A DNA stretch of 64,000 nucleotides from Jeotgalibacillus malaysiensis. GTDB taxonomy: Bacteria; Bacillota; Bacilli; Bacillales; Jeotgalibacillaceae. The DNA lies in assembly GCA_000818095.1 (NCBI GenBank), contig CP009416.1:2960501-3024500 (forward strand). The letters are read 5' to 3'. Of this stretch, positions 6,285 to 14,534 are shown one piece after another. Made by a program: the position numbers and the translations under genes. A model generated the notes under the pieces. The model was not told where the DNA came from, searched no databases, and saw only the letters and a program-made list of their open reading frames with translations. Each line of letters begins with the position of its first letter. Position 1 is the stretch's first letter.

Positions 6285-9212
6285 ATGCTGAAAAAGAGTA
6301 GCGCACTGCTGTTAGTCTTCTCGCTGTCTATGTTCAGCTTTGCAGGCACCGGTTTTGCCAAAAAAGACTCAGTGAATCTGAAAAATGATGTACTGAGTAA
6401 TGAAGTCATCAAAGGCGATCTTCATATTACACCAGCCGCAGGTAAAAATATCACACTCGACAATGTCACGGTGGAAGGAACGGTTTACATAAAGGGTAAA
6501 GCGCCGGAGAGTCTGACAATCAACGATTCCTCCCTTCAGACACTTTCTGTTAAAACGTCTTCTCACGACTCATCATTTACAGTATCAGGTGATTCAGTCA
6601 TTGAACGCACGCTGTACGATGGAAATGGTTCACTGACAGAAACGGAGCTGACTGCTGAAGGGTTCAAGAGCGTTTCTTTATTGAACGGTTCAGCATTGGA
6701 TCTTTCAGGCGAATTTACTTCAGTCACTGCTGAAGGTAAAAATAAGGGTCAGGTGAAGCAGCTGAATGAGTTGTCTGTTGACGGTGTTGTCGATCAGCTA
6801 ATTTTGAATGCGCTTACAGATATCGACCATCCGCTTGACAGTCTGATCAAATCACTTTACGCATCCCCGCTTGCTGCCGGTTCAACGTTAAGTGGAGACG
6901 GTGTGATTGAAAGTGCTGAGCTCGAAACGTCACTCGATCTAAATGGCGTGACAACAAATAACCCTGAGGATTTTGTCTCTCCATGGTCACTGATCTGGCA
7001 TGACGAGTTCAATGGCACTGAAATCGATCGCTCTAAATGGGTATTTGAGATCGGTAACGGCTTTTACGATGCAAACGGAACATTCGTCCCTGGATGGGGA
7101 AATAACGAAAAGCAGTACTACACTGACCGTCCTGAAAATGCACGAACTGAAGACGGGAACCTTGTCATTACAGCGCTTGAAGAAGAATACGAAGGCTTTT
7201 CTTACACTTCAGCGCGTCTGAAGACAAAAGGTCTTTTTGCAAAAACGTACGGGAAATTTGAAATGAAGGCCTCTCTTCCGACTGGAAAAGGCTACTGGCC
7301 GGCATTTTGGATGCTGCCTGAAGAAGACCGCTACGGCGGCTGGGCTGCTTCAGGGGAAATTGATATTTTAGAAGCACAGGGAAGCAACCCCCACCACGCA
7401 ATCGGCACAATCCACTATGGTGAAACGTGGCCGAACAATAAATACACCGGTGCAGAATACACATTCCCGGATGGTTCAACCATCGCTGATGAGCACGTCT
7501 ATTCAGTTGAATGGGAACCAGGCGAGATCCGCTGGTATGTAGATGGCGTATTGACGCAGACGCAGAACAACTGGTACAGCAAGGAACAAAATGCTGCTGC
7601 AAACCATACGTACCCTGCTCCATTTGACCAGCCATTCCACATGCTGCTGAACCTTGCGATTGGCGGTAACTTTGATGGTGACCCGACTGAAGAAACAATG
7701 TTCCCTCAATCAATGAACGTTGATTATGTACGTGTCTATGACCTGACTGGACGCGACTACATGACACCTGAGCTGCCTGTTGTTGAAGCAGAGCCGCTTC
7801 CTGAAGGCGCTAAGCTCCCACTTGAAGACGGTAACCTGGTTTACAACAATGATTTCACTGAAAATACTGGCACTGTAAAAGGGGTTGAAGGTGTTCCTGG
7901 AACGGATCACTGGTACTTCCTTGCACTGCCTGACTTTGGCGGACAGGCTTCACTCTCACTTGATGATGTGGACGGACAGACATTTGCAAAAGCAGATATT
8001 CAAAACGGCGGTAATCAGCCTTATGCCGTACAGCTCATTCAGGATGTAACAATCGGAAAAGGCCGATACTATAAAGTGAGCTTTGATGCAAAATCATCTG
8101 GTAACCGTGACATCAATGTAAAAGTAAGCGGTGACGCTGAAAGAGATTACGCAACTTATTCAAACAGTGAATCTTTCTCACTGACAAATGAAGTACAGAC
8201 TTACGAAACAGTTTTCCAGATGACAGAAGCAACTGACCTGAAGGCAAGACTTGAATTCAACCTCGGTCTGTCAACACTGCCAGCCTGGATTGGGAACGTC
8301 AGAATTGAAGAAACAGAAGCACCGGCCTTTAATCCCGACGCTTCAAAAGCACCACTTAAAAACGGAAACCAGATCTACAACGGAACATTTGACCAGGGCT
8401 TCCCTGACAGACTTCTGTTCTGGCACGTTAATGGAGATGGTGTCTCAGTTGATCCCGACAGCCGCGTACTGAACGTAAACGGCTCAGGGGAGATTGTACA
8501 AAAAGGCATTCAGCTTTTAAGCGAAAGTCCTTATGAACTAACACTTGATGTAAAAGCAGATCAGCAAAGCGACATGCAGATTGAACTGCGCAGCGAAGAT
8601 GGTTCAACTGTTTATGCGAGTGAAACCGTGACAGCAGGTACTGAATGGTCAACGCAAAATGTTGCGTTCACTATGCCTGAGGTGACTGACATGAATGCAC
8701 AGTTTGTTGTTTCATTTAATGGTGAAGGACATGTTGAACTAGATAACTTATCGTTGAAAAGAGTCGGCGGACCAGCTGGCGATGTGCTGATTCAGAATGG
8801 AACATTTGATGAGAGTCTTGAGCCTTGGGTAACTTATGAACATTTCGATACTGATGCAACAGTGCAGAGCGTTGATGGTCAGGCACTGATTCAGATCGGC
8901 CAGCAGAGCGTTGAGCCTTGGGGCGTACAGCTTTATCATGAGAACCTGTCACTGCTTCCTGGAAAAACATACACGCTGAAATTTGATGCAAGCTCAACTG
9001 TTGACCGGAAGATTGAAGTGACACTGGAAGATAAATGGTACAATCGTTCTTTATCTGAAGTAGTTGAACTTACAGAGGATCAGCAGACATACGAATTCTC
9101 GTTTACTGCCAATACGACAGAAATTCTTAGCCTGAAGTTTCTACTGGGCACTGTTGCCGGTGAAGCAAATGAAGCGCATGACATTAAGATTGATAATGTA
9201 ACTTTGGAATAG
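6285..9212 (+). CDS. Secreted GH16 endo-beta-glucanase with CBM modules
   Basis: 975 residues. The signal peptide (MLKKSSALLLVFSLSMFSFA) probably ends near residue 26. Residues ~30-230 are a beta-strand-rich repeat region resembling the polymer-like domains of S-layer-associated proteins. A GH16 catalytic domain (about 234-486) follows. Its catalytic stretch is E358-I-D-I-L-E363, where E358 and E363 are nucleophile and acid/base; the laminarinase-type layout points to beta-1,3- or mixed-linkage glucan. Three carbohydrate-binding modules of the CBM4/9 type follow (about 518-690, 696-825, 835-975), each opening with a Y/Q-N-x-x-F motif. No SLH domain or LPXTG anchor is visible, so it is probably released or held by glycan binding. 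Strong ribosome binding site AAAGGAGG. Confidence 0.88.
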   Translation: MLKKSSALLLVFSLSMFSFAGTGFAKKDSVNLKNDVLSNEVIKGDLHITPAAGKNITLDNVTVEGTVYIKGKAPESLTINDSSLQTLSVKTSSHDSSFTVSGDSVIERTLYDGNGSLTETELTAEGFKSVSLLNGSALDLSGEFTSVTAEGKNKGQVKQLNELSVDGVVDQLILNALTDIDHPLDSLIKSLYASPLAAGSTLSGDGVIESAELETSLDLNGVTTNNPEDFVSPWSLIWHDEFNGTEIDRSKWVFEIGNGFYDANGTFVPGWGNNEKQYYTDRPENARTEDGNLVITALEEEYEGFSYTSARLKTKGLFAKTYGKFEMKASLPTGKGYWPAFWMLPEEDRYGGWAASGEIDILEAQGSNPHHAIGTIHYGETWPNNKYTGAEYTFPDGSTIADEHVYSVEWEPGEIRWYVDGVLTQTQNNWYSKEQNAAANHTYPAPFDQPFHMLLNLAIGGNFDGDPTEETMFPQSMNVDYVRVYDLTGRDYMTPELPVVEAEPLPEGAKLPLEDGNLVYNNDFTENTGTVKGVEGVPGTDHWYFLALPDFGGQASLSLDDVDGQTFAKADIQNGGNQPYAVQLIQDVTIGKGRYYKVSFDAKSSGNRDINVKVSGDAERDYATYSNSESFSLTNEVQTYETVFQMTEATDLKARLEFNLGLSTLPAWIGNVRIEETEAPAFNPDASKAPLKNGNQIYNGTFDQGFPDRLLFWHVNGDGVSVDPDSRVLNVNGSGEIVQKGIQLLSESPYELTLDVKADQQSDMQIELRSEDGSTVYASETVTAGTEWSTQNVAFTMPEVTDMNAQFVVSFNGEGHVELDNLSLKRVGGPAGDVLIQNGTFDESLEPWVTYEHFDTDATVQSVDGQALIQIGQQSVEPWGVQLYHENLSLLPGKTYTLKFDASSTVDRKIEVTLEDKWYNRSLSEVVELTEDQQTYEFSFTANTTEILSLKFLLGTVAGEANEAHDIKIDNVTLE

Positions 9213-9213
9213 G

Positions 9214-9257
9214 AAAAAGCCGAGATGCGGGGTGATGCCCGTGTCTCGGCTTTTTTG
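9214..9257 (+). terminator. Terminator after GH16 gene
   Basis: Stem AAAAAGCCGAGA / TCTCGGCTTTTTT directly after the stop codon. Confidence 0.9.
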
Positions 9258-9267
9258 TGGTATACCG

Positions 9268-9444
9268 GGTGCGATAGTATAACTTAAAAGGTGACGTGAT
9301 TCTTTCAAAAGGTGATAGAATTAATTCAATTGGTGACAGAATTCCCGCCACTCAGGCCTCGGGACATCGAATAAACAAAAAGATGATAGATAAAACCATA
9401 AAGGTGACAGATATCCAAACATTGATGATAGAATAACCGTACCA
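9268..9444 (+). repeat. Family C array, 21-bp degenerate repeats
   Basis: Units begin GGTGAYAGAAT or GATGATAGA at 9290, 9311, 9332, then, after a 29-bp step, at 9361 (diverged GGGACATCGAA), 9382, 9403 and 9424. A further diverged unit may start near 9269. All other steps are exactly 21 bp. It fills the gap between the convergent GH16 and acyl-CoA dehydrogenase genes. Confidence 0.75.
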
Positions 9445-9462
9445 CCACTCCAGCCTGCTGCC

Positions 9463-10608
9463 TTACTCACCCACCATCATTTTCCCAAACTGCCCTTTCA
9501 CCATATCTTCCATCGGCGGATTATGCAGTCCCATCCGCACGTCGCGGTAATAGCGCTGCATCGGACTTTTCGCAGACATACTCTGCGGTCCGACAATTCG
9601 CATTGATTTTTCCACAATATCAATTGCAGCATTTGTCACATGCACTTTGGCTGAGCTTAAGAGCACACGAACGTCCTCTTTATTTGCAGCCCGCTCATAG
9701 GCCTCAGCTGTATGATAGAGCACCTGCCTCGCACTTAACAGCTTCACCTGCAGATCACCGAGCTTTTCCTGCACATTTGGCAGGCTGCCGATCGGTTCGC
9801 CTAATGAAGCAGGTTCATAAGCGGTCGCAAAAGCAGTGGCGTCTTCAAGAGCCGCACCTGCAATCCCGATATAGCACGCCGGGATATGCAGAAGCCAGCT
9901 CATTGGCGGCTTGGCATCGGCTTCTTTTCCATCCTTCAGCAGGTAGCGCTCAGGCACTTCAACCTGATTCATTACAAGATCGTGGCTTGCCGTACCATGC
10001 ATCCCGATACTGTCCCAGGATTCTCGAATCGACACACCTTTAGCATCCCCAGGGATAATAAAGGTTCCGACCTGTTCAGTTCCTGCAATCACCGCGGTGA
10101 CGAAAATGTAATCAAGCATCGGTGCAAGTGAAGTATAGGATTTCTCACCTGTAATTTCCCAGCCTGATGCTGTTTTAACAGCCGTCGTTTTCGGAAGCGC
10201 TCCTCTTGCAGGACTGCCTGCACCTTTTTCAGTGGCGGCCGTATTTACAATGGCACCGTTTTTTATTTTCTCCAGGATAAAATCGGCTGCTTCCTTTTTC
10301 CAGTGACGTCTTTCACTGAATTCAAGCAGCGTACCAGTATGCCAACCAATGGAGAGCGCAGTTGCACCGCTCCCTTTTGCGATTGCTTCCTGACCAAGTA
10401 CGAGTTCGTAAAGCCCTTCTCCCTGACCGCCGAATTCCTTTGGCAGCGTCAATGTTGAATAGCCGTGATCAATCAGTTCTTTTATATTTTCTTCTGGATA
10501 AGCATTTGGTTCATCAAGTAAATGTTCACGTTTTTTAAATGAAGGAATGAGTCTGTTCAAATCAGCCAGCATTCTCTTCTGTGCATCTGTTTTTGTAAAA
10601 TCGTACAC
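9463..10608 (-). CDS. Acyl-CoA dehydrogenase family protein
   Basis: About 380 residues with the acyl-CoA dehydrogenase order: helical N-domain (LPKEFGGQGEGLYE), middle beta-domain (ATEKGAGSP, GEKSYTSLAP), and helical C-domain ending RYYRDVRMGLHNPPMEDMV. It should be an FAD enzyme. This subgroup also contains flavin-dependent monooxygenases such as DszC/SfnC relatives, so a desulfurisation-type reaction is an alternative to beta-oxidation. No acyl-CoA ligase or enoyl hydratase is nearby. Start choice: GTG at 10608 has AGGAG eight bases upstream; an ATG at 10614 is only two bases from it. Confidence 0.8.
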   Translation of the reverse strand: MYDFTKTDAQKRMLADLNRLIPSFKKREHLLDEPNAYPEENIKELIDHGYSTLTLPKEFGGQGEGLYELVLGQEAIAKGSGATALSIGWHTGTLLEFSERRHWKKEAADFILEKIKNGAIVNTAATEKGAGSPARGALPKTTAVKTASGWEITGEKSYTSLAPMLDYIFVTAVIAGTEQVGTFIIPGDAKGVSIRESWDSIGMHGTASHDLVMNQVEVPERYLLKDGKEADAKPPMSWLLHIPACYIGIAGAALEDATAFATAYEPASLGEPIGSLPNVQEKLGDLQVKLLSARQVLYHTAEAYERAANKEDVRVLLSSAKVHVTNAAIDIVEKSMRIVGPQSMSAKSPMQRYYRDVRMGLHNPPMEDMVKGQFGKMMVGE

Positions 10609-10680
10609 ACACATCACTCCTGCGTTTTCGTATAAGTTTACAGGACGTTCTTTTTAACACCAACCAATCTGCTCGGAAAA

Positions 10681-11322
10681 TCACGCATGATACGCTGCTG
10701 GTTTTGTATCTTTTGCAAGCAGTTTCGTGAGGGCAAGCTGACTTTGCGGCAGCGACAGATTAACAATCGTACCGGTAAAAAATGCAATTAGAATCGTTCC
10801 GATACCGACAGGACCACCTAATAGCCAGCCTATAGCGAGTGCCACAATCTCAATACTGCGGCGTACTTTAGACACATTCCACCCCGTTTTTCTCACAATC
10901 ATCATCATAATCGTATCTCGGGGCCCCTCACCAAGATTTGCAGATACATATATTCCTACACCATAACCTGATACAATAATGCCTGCCAGTAAAATAGCAG
11001 TCGCTCCGACGATAGACTGCGGCTCCGGTATCAGCCAGTTAAAGAAATCAATAAATACTCCGATTAACAGCATATTCAAAATTGCACCAATGCGTGGCGG
11101 CTTTTTCGTCATTAATACCGTTAATCCAATGATCAGTGCACCAACTAAAATGGCCCATGTCCCGACAGTCAGGCCAAACTGCTGGAACAATCCGACATGC
11201 AGCACGTCCCACGGTCCGATACCAAGCTGCTGACCCTTAATTGTCAGGGTAATGCCAAGCCCTAATATCACAAGACCTGTCAGGAAAAAGCTCCAGCGCA
11301 GCGTCTTTTCTCTTTTGTTCAT
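10681..11322 (-). CDS. YczE/YitT-like membrane protein
   Basis: About 213 residues with five or six hydrophobic segments and the conserved GQQLGIGPWDVLHVGL and NLGEGPRDTIMMMI stretches typical of the YczE/YyaS group of integral membrane proteins. Their substrate is unknown. The start at 11322 (MNKREK) has AGAAGGA about eight bases upstream; the longer frame from 11340 lacks a site. The single gene is followed by the acyl-CoA dehydrogenase gene on the same strand. Confidence 0.82.
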   Translation of the reverse strand: MNKREKTLRWSFFLTGLVILGLGITLTIKGQQLGIGPWDVLHVGLFQQFGLTVGTWAILVGALIIGLTVLMTKKPPRIGAILNMLLIGVFIDFFNWLIPEPQSIVGATAILLAGIIVSGYGVGIYVSANLGEGPRDTIMMMIVRKTGWNVSKVRRSIEIVALAIGWLLGGPVGIGTILIAFFTGTIVNLSLPQSQLALTKLLAKDTKPAAYHA

Positions 11323-11427
11323 ATATAATCCTTCTTTCATTCAATCAATCTTATTTTCACTTAGACTACTTTAACATATTTAATATTTTTTTGGTTGATG
11401 TGGGGTTTGGGGTGCCGGATATGGCGG

Positions 11428-11553
11428 GTTCGGCGGAAAACGTGTAATGTTCGGGGAATGACGATTGGTGTTCAGCGGTAAATCATCAATGTTCGGAGGA
11501 TAAGCGGTTACGTTCGGCGTTTAACCAGACTTGTTCGACGCTTAGTGAAAATA
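11428..11553 (+). repeat. Family A array 1, six 21-bp units
   Basis: GTTC(G/A)G motifs start at 11428, 11449, 11470, 11491, 11512 and 11533, exactly 21 bp apart. It lies between the start of the YczE-like gene and the end of yflT, both on the minus strand. Unit consensus across all loci: GTTCGGAGAAWAA plus about eight variable bases. Confidence 0.85.
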
Positions 11554-11620
11554 TACCTATGTCCCCTTCCTTTTTCCACAAAAAAATCTGCCCTGCTAAG
11601 AGGACAGATTTTATTTCAAG

Positions 11621-11953
11621 TTATACTGTAAAGCCTGCCGGTGCGTCTTTTACAACGACGATGACTTTACCTTCATCGAGTTTTTCTTCTAACGTTTCAG
11701 CTTCTGATGCTGTGAAACCAAGATCCTTGAACTGGTCACGCAGCTCATCGCCTTTTTTACTGAAAATATTTTTTGCTTTCGTTGCGAATCCGCCTGGCGT
11801 ATTTGCGTCAGCGTTGTCCGCAATTCGTTTTGTACGGTCATCATCATGTGTCACGACGTAGATCGTATCCTCGTTAACACCTTTTGCTTTAATGGAGCCA
11901 ATTGCATTTACTACTTCCTCATCGTTTGTGAACTCTTTGTAAAATAGACTCAT
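11621..11953 (-). CDS. yflT: YflT-type general stress protein
   Basis: 110 residues matching the heat-induced stress protein YflT family: N-terminal FYKEFTNDEEVVNAIGSIKAKG and YVVTHDDDRTKRIADNADANT, then an acidic C-terminus with EAETLEEKLDEGKVIVVV. The fold is small and soluble with no enzyme motif. Relatives belong to the sigma-B general stress regulon; I did not find a clear sigma-B promoter here. Strong ribosome binding site GGAGGAGATAAGC before the ATG. Confidence 0.85.
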   Translation of the reverse strand: MSLFYKEFTNDEEVVNAIGSIKAKGVNEDTIYVVTHDDDRTKRIADNADANTPGGFATKAKNIFSKKGDELRDQFKDLGFTASEAETLEEKLDEGKVIVVVKDAPAGFTV

Positions 11954-12040
11954 GCTTATCTCCTCCTGGTTAATTGCTGTAAATTGCTCTACAAAACAAC
12001 TCTACCCGGCAGGAGAAATAGTTAAACTTTCGAAACTTTT

Positions 12041-12514
12041 TTATGAGAGTATCACGAAAGCTCCATCCGTGATACGACTGAGGTCTTCAGGATTTATTTC
12101 AATTTGTTTACCAATCTGCCCAGCGCTTACCAAAATCGATTGATGCATGTTTGCAGTCTCATCTATAAATGTTGGAAACTGCTTTTTCATCCCGATTGGA
12201 GAGCATCCGCCTTTTATGTAACCTGTAATATGCTGAAGGCTTTTCATCGGAATCATCTCTACCTTCTTTTCCCCTGCTGCAGCTGCTGCTTTTTTAAGAT
12301 TCAGCTCGCGGTCAACCGGGATGACAAAAACATAGTATTGCTTTGACGTTCCTTGAGCAACAAGGGTTTTAAAAACTTCATCCGTTTTTCTTCCGACCTT
12401 TTCAGCAACTGACACACCGTCTGTCAGGCCGTCCTTTGAATCGTATTCGGTTGTACCATAGGAAATAGATGCAGCATCCAGTATTCTCATTGCATTAGTC
12501 TTCCCTTTCGCCAT
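12041..12514 (-). CDS. ybaK: YbaK/EbsC family Cys-tRNA(Pro) deacylase
   Basis: About 157 residues covering the YbaK editing domain: AMRILDAASISYGTTEYD, DEVFKTLVAQG, YYVFVIPVDRELNLKKAA, GYIKGGCSPIGMKKQFPTFID. The conserved Lys and GGCSPIG loop are present. The enzyme hydrolyses Cys wrongly attached to tRNA-Pro, in trans to prolyl-tRNA synthetase. The start is ATG 12514 with AAAGGGG nine bases upstream, rather than TTG 12520, which is too close. A hairpin GTATCACG / CGTGATAC overlaps the last codons but lacks a good T run. Confidence 0.9.
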   Translation of the reverse strand: MAKGKTNAMRILDAASISYGTTEYDSKDGLTDGVSVAEKVGRKTDEVFKTLVAQGTSKQYYVFVIPVDRELNLKKAAAAAGEKKVEMIPMKSLQHITGYIKGGCSPIGMKKQFPTFIDETANMHQSILVSAGQIGKQIEINPEDLSRITDGAFVILS

Positions 12515-12640
12515 GACCAAACGCCCCTTTTGTGTTTTCTGATTATTTTTATTTTACACGAATCCGGCTAAACCGTTTTACAATTTTCACTTAAGGCTCT
12601 ATGATTATTTTGGATAGCGAAATAAAATTCCTTTAATAAA

Positions 12641-12770
12641 CGCAGCTGATTGGAGCTTCAGGGGGACGCTTTCCGCGGCCGGGCGGTGAGCCCCTCCAGC
12701 TTCGCCGTATGTTCTCACCTGTCCCTTTTCCGCCGCTGGAGTCCCCGCCTTCCGTTCCAATCATCTGCTT
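12641..12770 (-). repeat. Family R element, copy 2
   Basis: Minus-strand copy. Read on that strand it starts GCAGATGATTGGA and ends TCCAATCAGCTGC (one mismatch), with core GACTCCAGC, GGTGAGAAC and GGCTCACC. It is upstream of and co-oriented with ybaK, about 127 bp from its start. Confidence 0.85.
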
Positions 12771-12836
12771 TAAAAGTATTATTTAACTTTGTGGCACATT
12801 AAATCTTAGTTAATATTCATTTTATAATTCGTACCC

Positions 12837-12966
12837 AGCTGCCTCTTGGAGTGGGGAACGGAGACTCCCGCCCCAGGAAAGTACAGGTGAGACCCCGCAA
12901 GCGGAGCTGAGGAGGCTCACCGGCTGGGGGCAGGAAAGCGCAGTTCCCCACGGAAAGAGGCAGCGG
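12837..12966 (+). repeat. Family R element, copy 3
   Basis: Plus-strand copy with ends CTGCCTCTT and AAGAGGCAG and inner arms GTGGGGAA / TTCCCCAC, core GGTGAGACCCCGC and GAGGAGGCTCACC. It ends about 46 bp before the MFS start codon. It faces copy 2 across a 66-bp AT-rich gap. Confidence 0.88.
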
Positions 12967-13011
12967 TTGTCAAATTCCATCTTTACAAAACAGAAAGTAA
13001 GAGGTTTTAAC

Positions 13012-14391
13012 ATGACAGATATAAAAGAAGTTCCTGATAGTCAGAAGAAAAAGCTGACTTTTTTAATTTGTTTAATACTCGCGTTTACGGTAATGAATGG
13101 GACAATGTTCAACGTGGCGATTCCGGATATCGCTGCAGATTTTGGTTTGTCCCCTTCACAGGTCAGCTGGGTGCTGACCGGCTATATATTGGTGTTTGCG
13201 ATCGGATCGCTAATGTATGGAAAGCTTGCTGATTTGTTTGCGATCCGTACTTTGTTTACAATTGGGATTTCCTTTTTTGCGATCGGTTCATTAATTGGAT
13301 TTTTATCGCCTAACTTTGCCACTTTAATTGTCGCAAGAATATTTCAGGCGATGGGGGGTGCGAGTATTCCGGCACTTTCATTCATTATTCCGGCAAGGTT
13401 TATGCCTTCAAGCCGCGGTAAAGTGTTTGGATACGTGGCATCGACGGTTGCATTCGCTTCCGGTGTAGGACCGATTGTCGGTGGATTAATTGGCGGCGTG
13501 CTGGATTGGCGCTTTTTATTTATTTTATCGATGATGTCTGCGCTGTCGATCCCGCTTTTCAGAAAGTGGCTGCCGATTGAGGAACGCCGAAAAGGAAGTA
13601 TTGATATTCCCGGTGCTATTTTAATCGCAATTACAGTTGCGAGTCTGCTGTTTGTCATTACAACATATACGTTATGGATTCTTGCTGTGACGGCGGTTGC
13701 CGGAGGGTTGTTTATCTGGTGGACGTTAAAGGCAAAAAATCCGTTTATCCAGCCGGCTATTTTGAAAAATAAGCGCTATACTGTGACTGTGCTGACAAGC
13801 TTTTTCGGCACGTCATGCCTGTTCGGACTGATCTTCATCATCCCGATCATGCTGCGTGATTTAAATGCTTTATCTACGATTGGTATTGGCTTAGTTCTCT
13901 TTCCTGGCGCCATTATTTCAGGCTTTCTCGGTCAGTATGGCGGGCGTGTCATTGATAAGCGCGGTGGTGTGCCGGTTGTGATTACTGCACTGCTGCTGAT
14001 TGCAGGCGGTTGCCTGCTTATTTCAACATTTGCCGGCAGTCAAGCGTGGATTATCTCAATTTGTATGCTGGTAGCCTACCTCGGCTTCCCGCTTGTACAG
14101 AGTTCAACTGCTGACATTCTCTCTTCTACGCTTAGCCGTGAGGAAAATGGGGTAGGCATCGGACTGTTCAACCTGCTGAACTTTATGGGTGGAGCATTTG
14201 CAAGTGCGATCTTTGGAGCCGTTCTTGAGATCCAGGGTGTGACGCTGAGACTGAACCCGTTTTCTTCAAGTGGTGATAACGTTATTTACAGTAACCTCTT
14301 TCTCGTATTAACGCTTCTTGCAGCTGCGAGTGTGACGTTCTTTATGATTTTTTATAAGCAAGCTTCTGCTAAGGGTGCGGAAGTGATCTGA
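13012..14391 (+). CDS. MFS drug exporter, DHA2 (Tet(K/L)-like)
   Basis: 459 residues from the ATG at 13012 (AGAGG upstream), about 14 hydrophobic segments. MFS motifs: SWVLTGYILVFAIGSLMYGKLADLFAIRTLF (motif A region), ARIFQAMGGASIPAL (motif B), and ASGVGPIVGGLIGG (antiporter motif C). The layout matches the 14-helix DHA2 family that includes Tet(L), Tet(K) and LmrB. It is an H+-coupled exporter; the substrate cannot be called from sequence, and I would not infer tetracycline resistance. Single gene, with family R copy 3 in its leader. Confidence 0.85.
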   Translation: MTDIKEVPDSQKKKLTFLICLILAFTVMNGTMFNVAIPDIAADFGLSPSQVSWVLTGYILVFAIGSLMYGKLADLFAIRTLFTIGISFFAIGSLIGFLSPNFATLIVARIFQAMGGASIPALSFIIPARFMPSSRGKVFGYVASTVAFASGVGPIVGGLIGGVLDWRFLFILSMMSALSIPLFRKWLPIEERRKGSIDIPGAILIAITVASLLFVITTYTLWILAVTAVAGGLFIWWTLKAKNPFIQPAILKNKRYTVTVLTSFFGTSCLFGLIFIIPIMLRDLNALSTIGIGLVLFPGAIISGFLGQYGGRVIDKRGGVPVVITALLLIAGGCLLISTFAGSQAWIISICMLVAYLGFPLVQSSTADILSSTLSREENGVGIGLFNLLNFMGGAFASAIFGAVLEIQGVTLRLNPFSSSGDNVIYSNLFLVLTLLAAASVTFFMIFYKQASAKGAEVI

Positions 14392-14400
14392 CATATTTCA

Positions 14401-14486
14401 GGCGACTCACTGGGGACGGAGTTGTGTGGTTCATTTTTAGAATGATTACAAAAATGGATCACTTAACTCCGTCCCGGCTGTGCCGC
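14401..14486. repeat. Family P palindrome, copy 3
   Basis: GGGGACGGAGTT (14413-14424) against AACTCCGTCCC, inner arms TCATTTTTAGAAT / ATTACAAAAATGG with one change, outer GGCGACTCAC and TGTGCCGC. It lies between the convergent MFS and topB genes. Confidence 0.85.
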
Positions 14487-14492
14487 TACCCC

Positions 14493-14534
14493 CAAAAAAG
14501 CGTTTCCCTCCACCGAGGAGAGAAACGCTTTTTC
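14493..14534. terminator. Bidirectional terminator, MFS / topB
   Basis: Stem AAAAAGCGTTTC (14495-14506) / GAAACGCTTTTT (14522-14533) with A and T tracts on both sides. It serves the convergent MFS and topB genes. Confidence 0.88.

Noticed and set aside
7168-7767. 199-codon minus-strand ORF inside the GH16 gene
   Set aside because: Shadow of a strongly supported gene; the GH16 catalytic motif is on the other strand.
13012-14391. Calling the MFS gene a tetracycline resistance determinant
   Set aside because: The protein shares family motifs with Tet(K/L), but the DHA2 family is broad and nothing in the sequence fixes the substrate.
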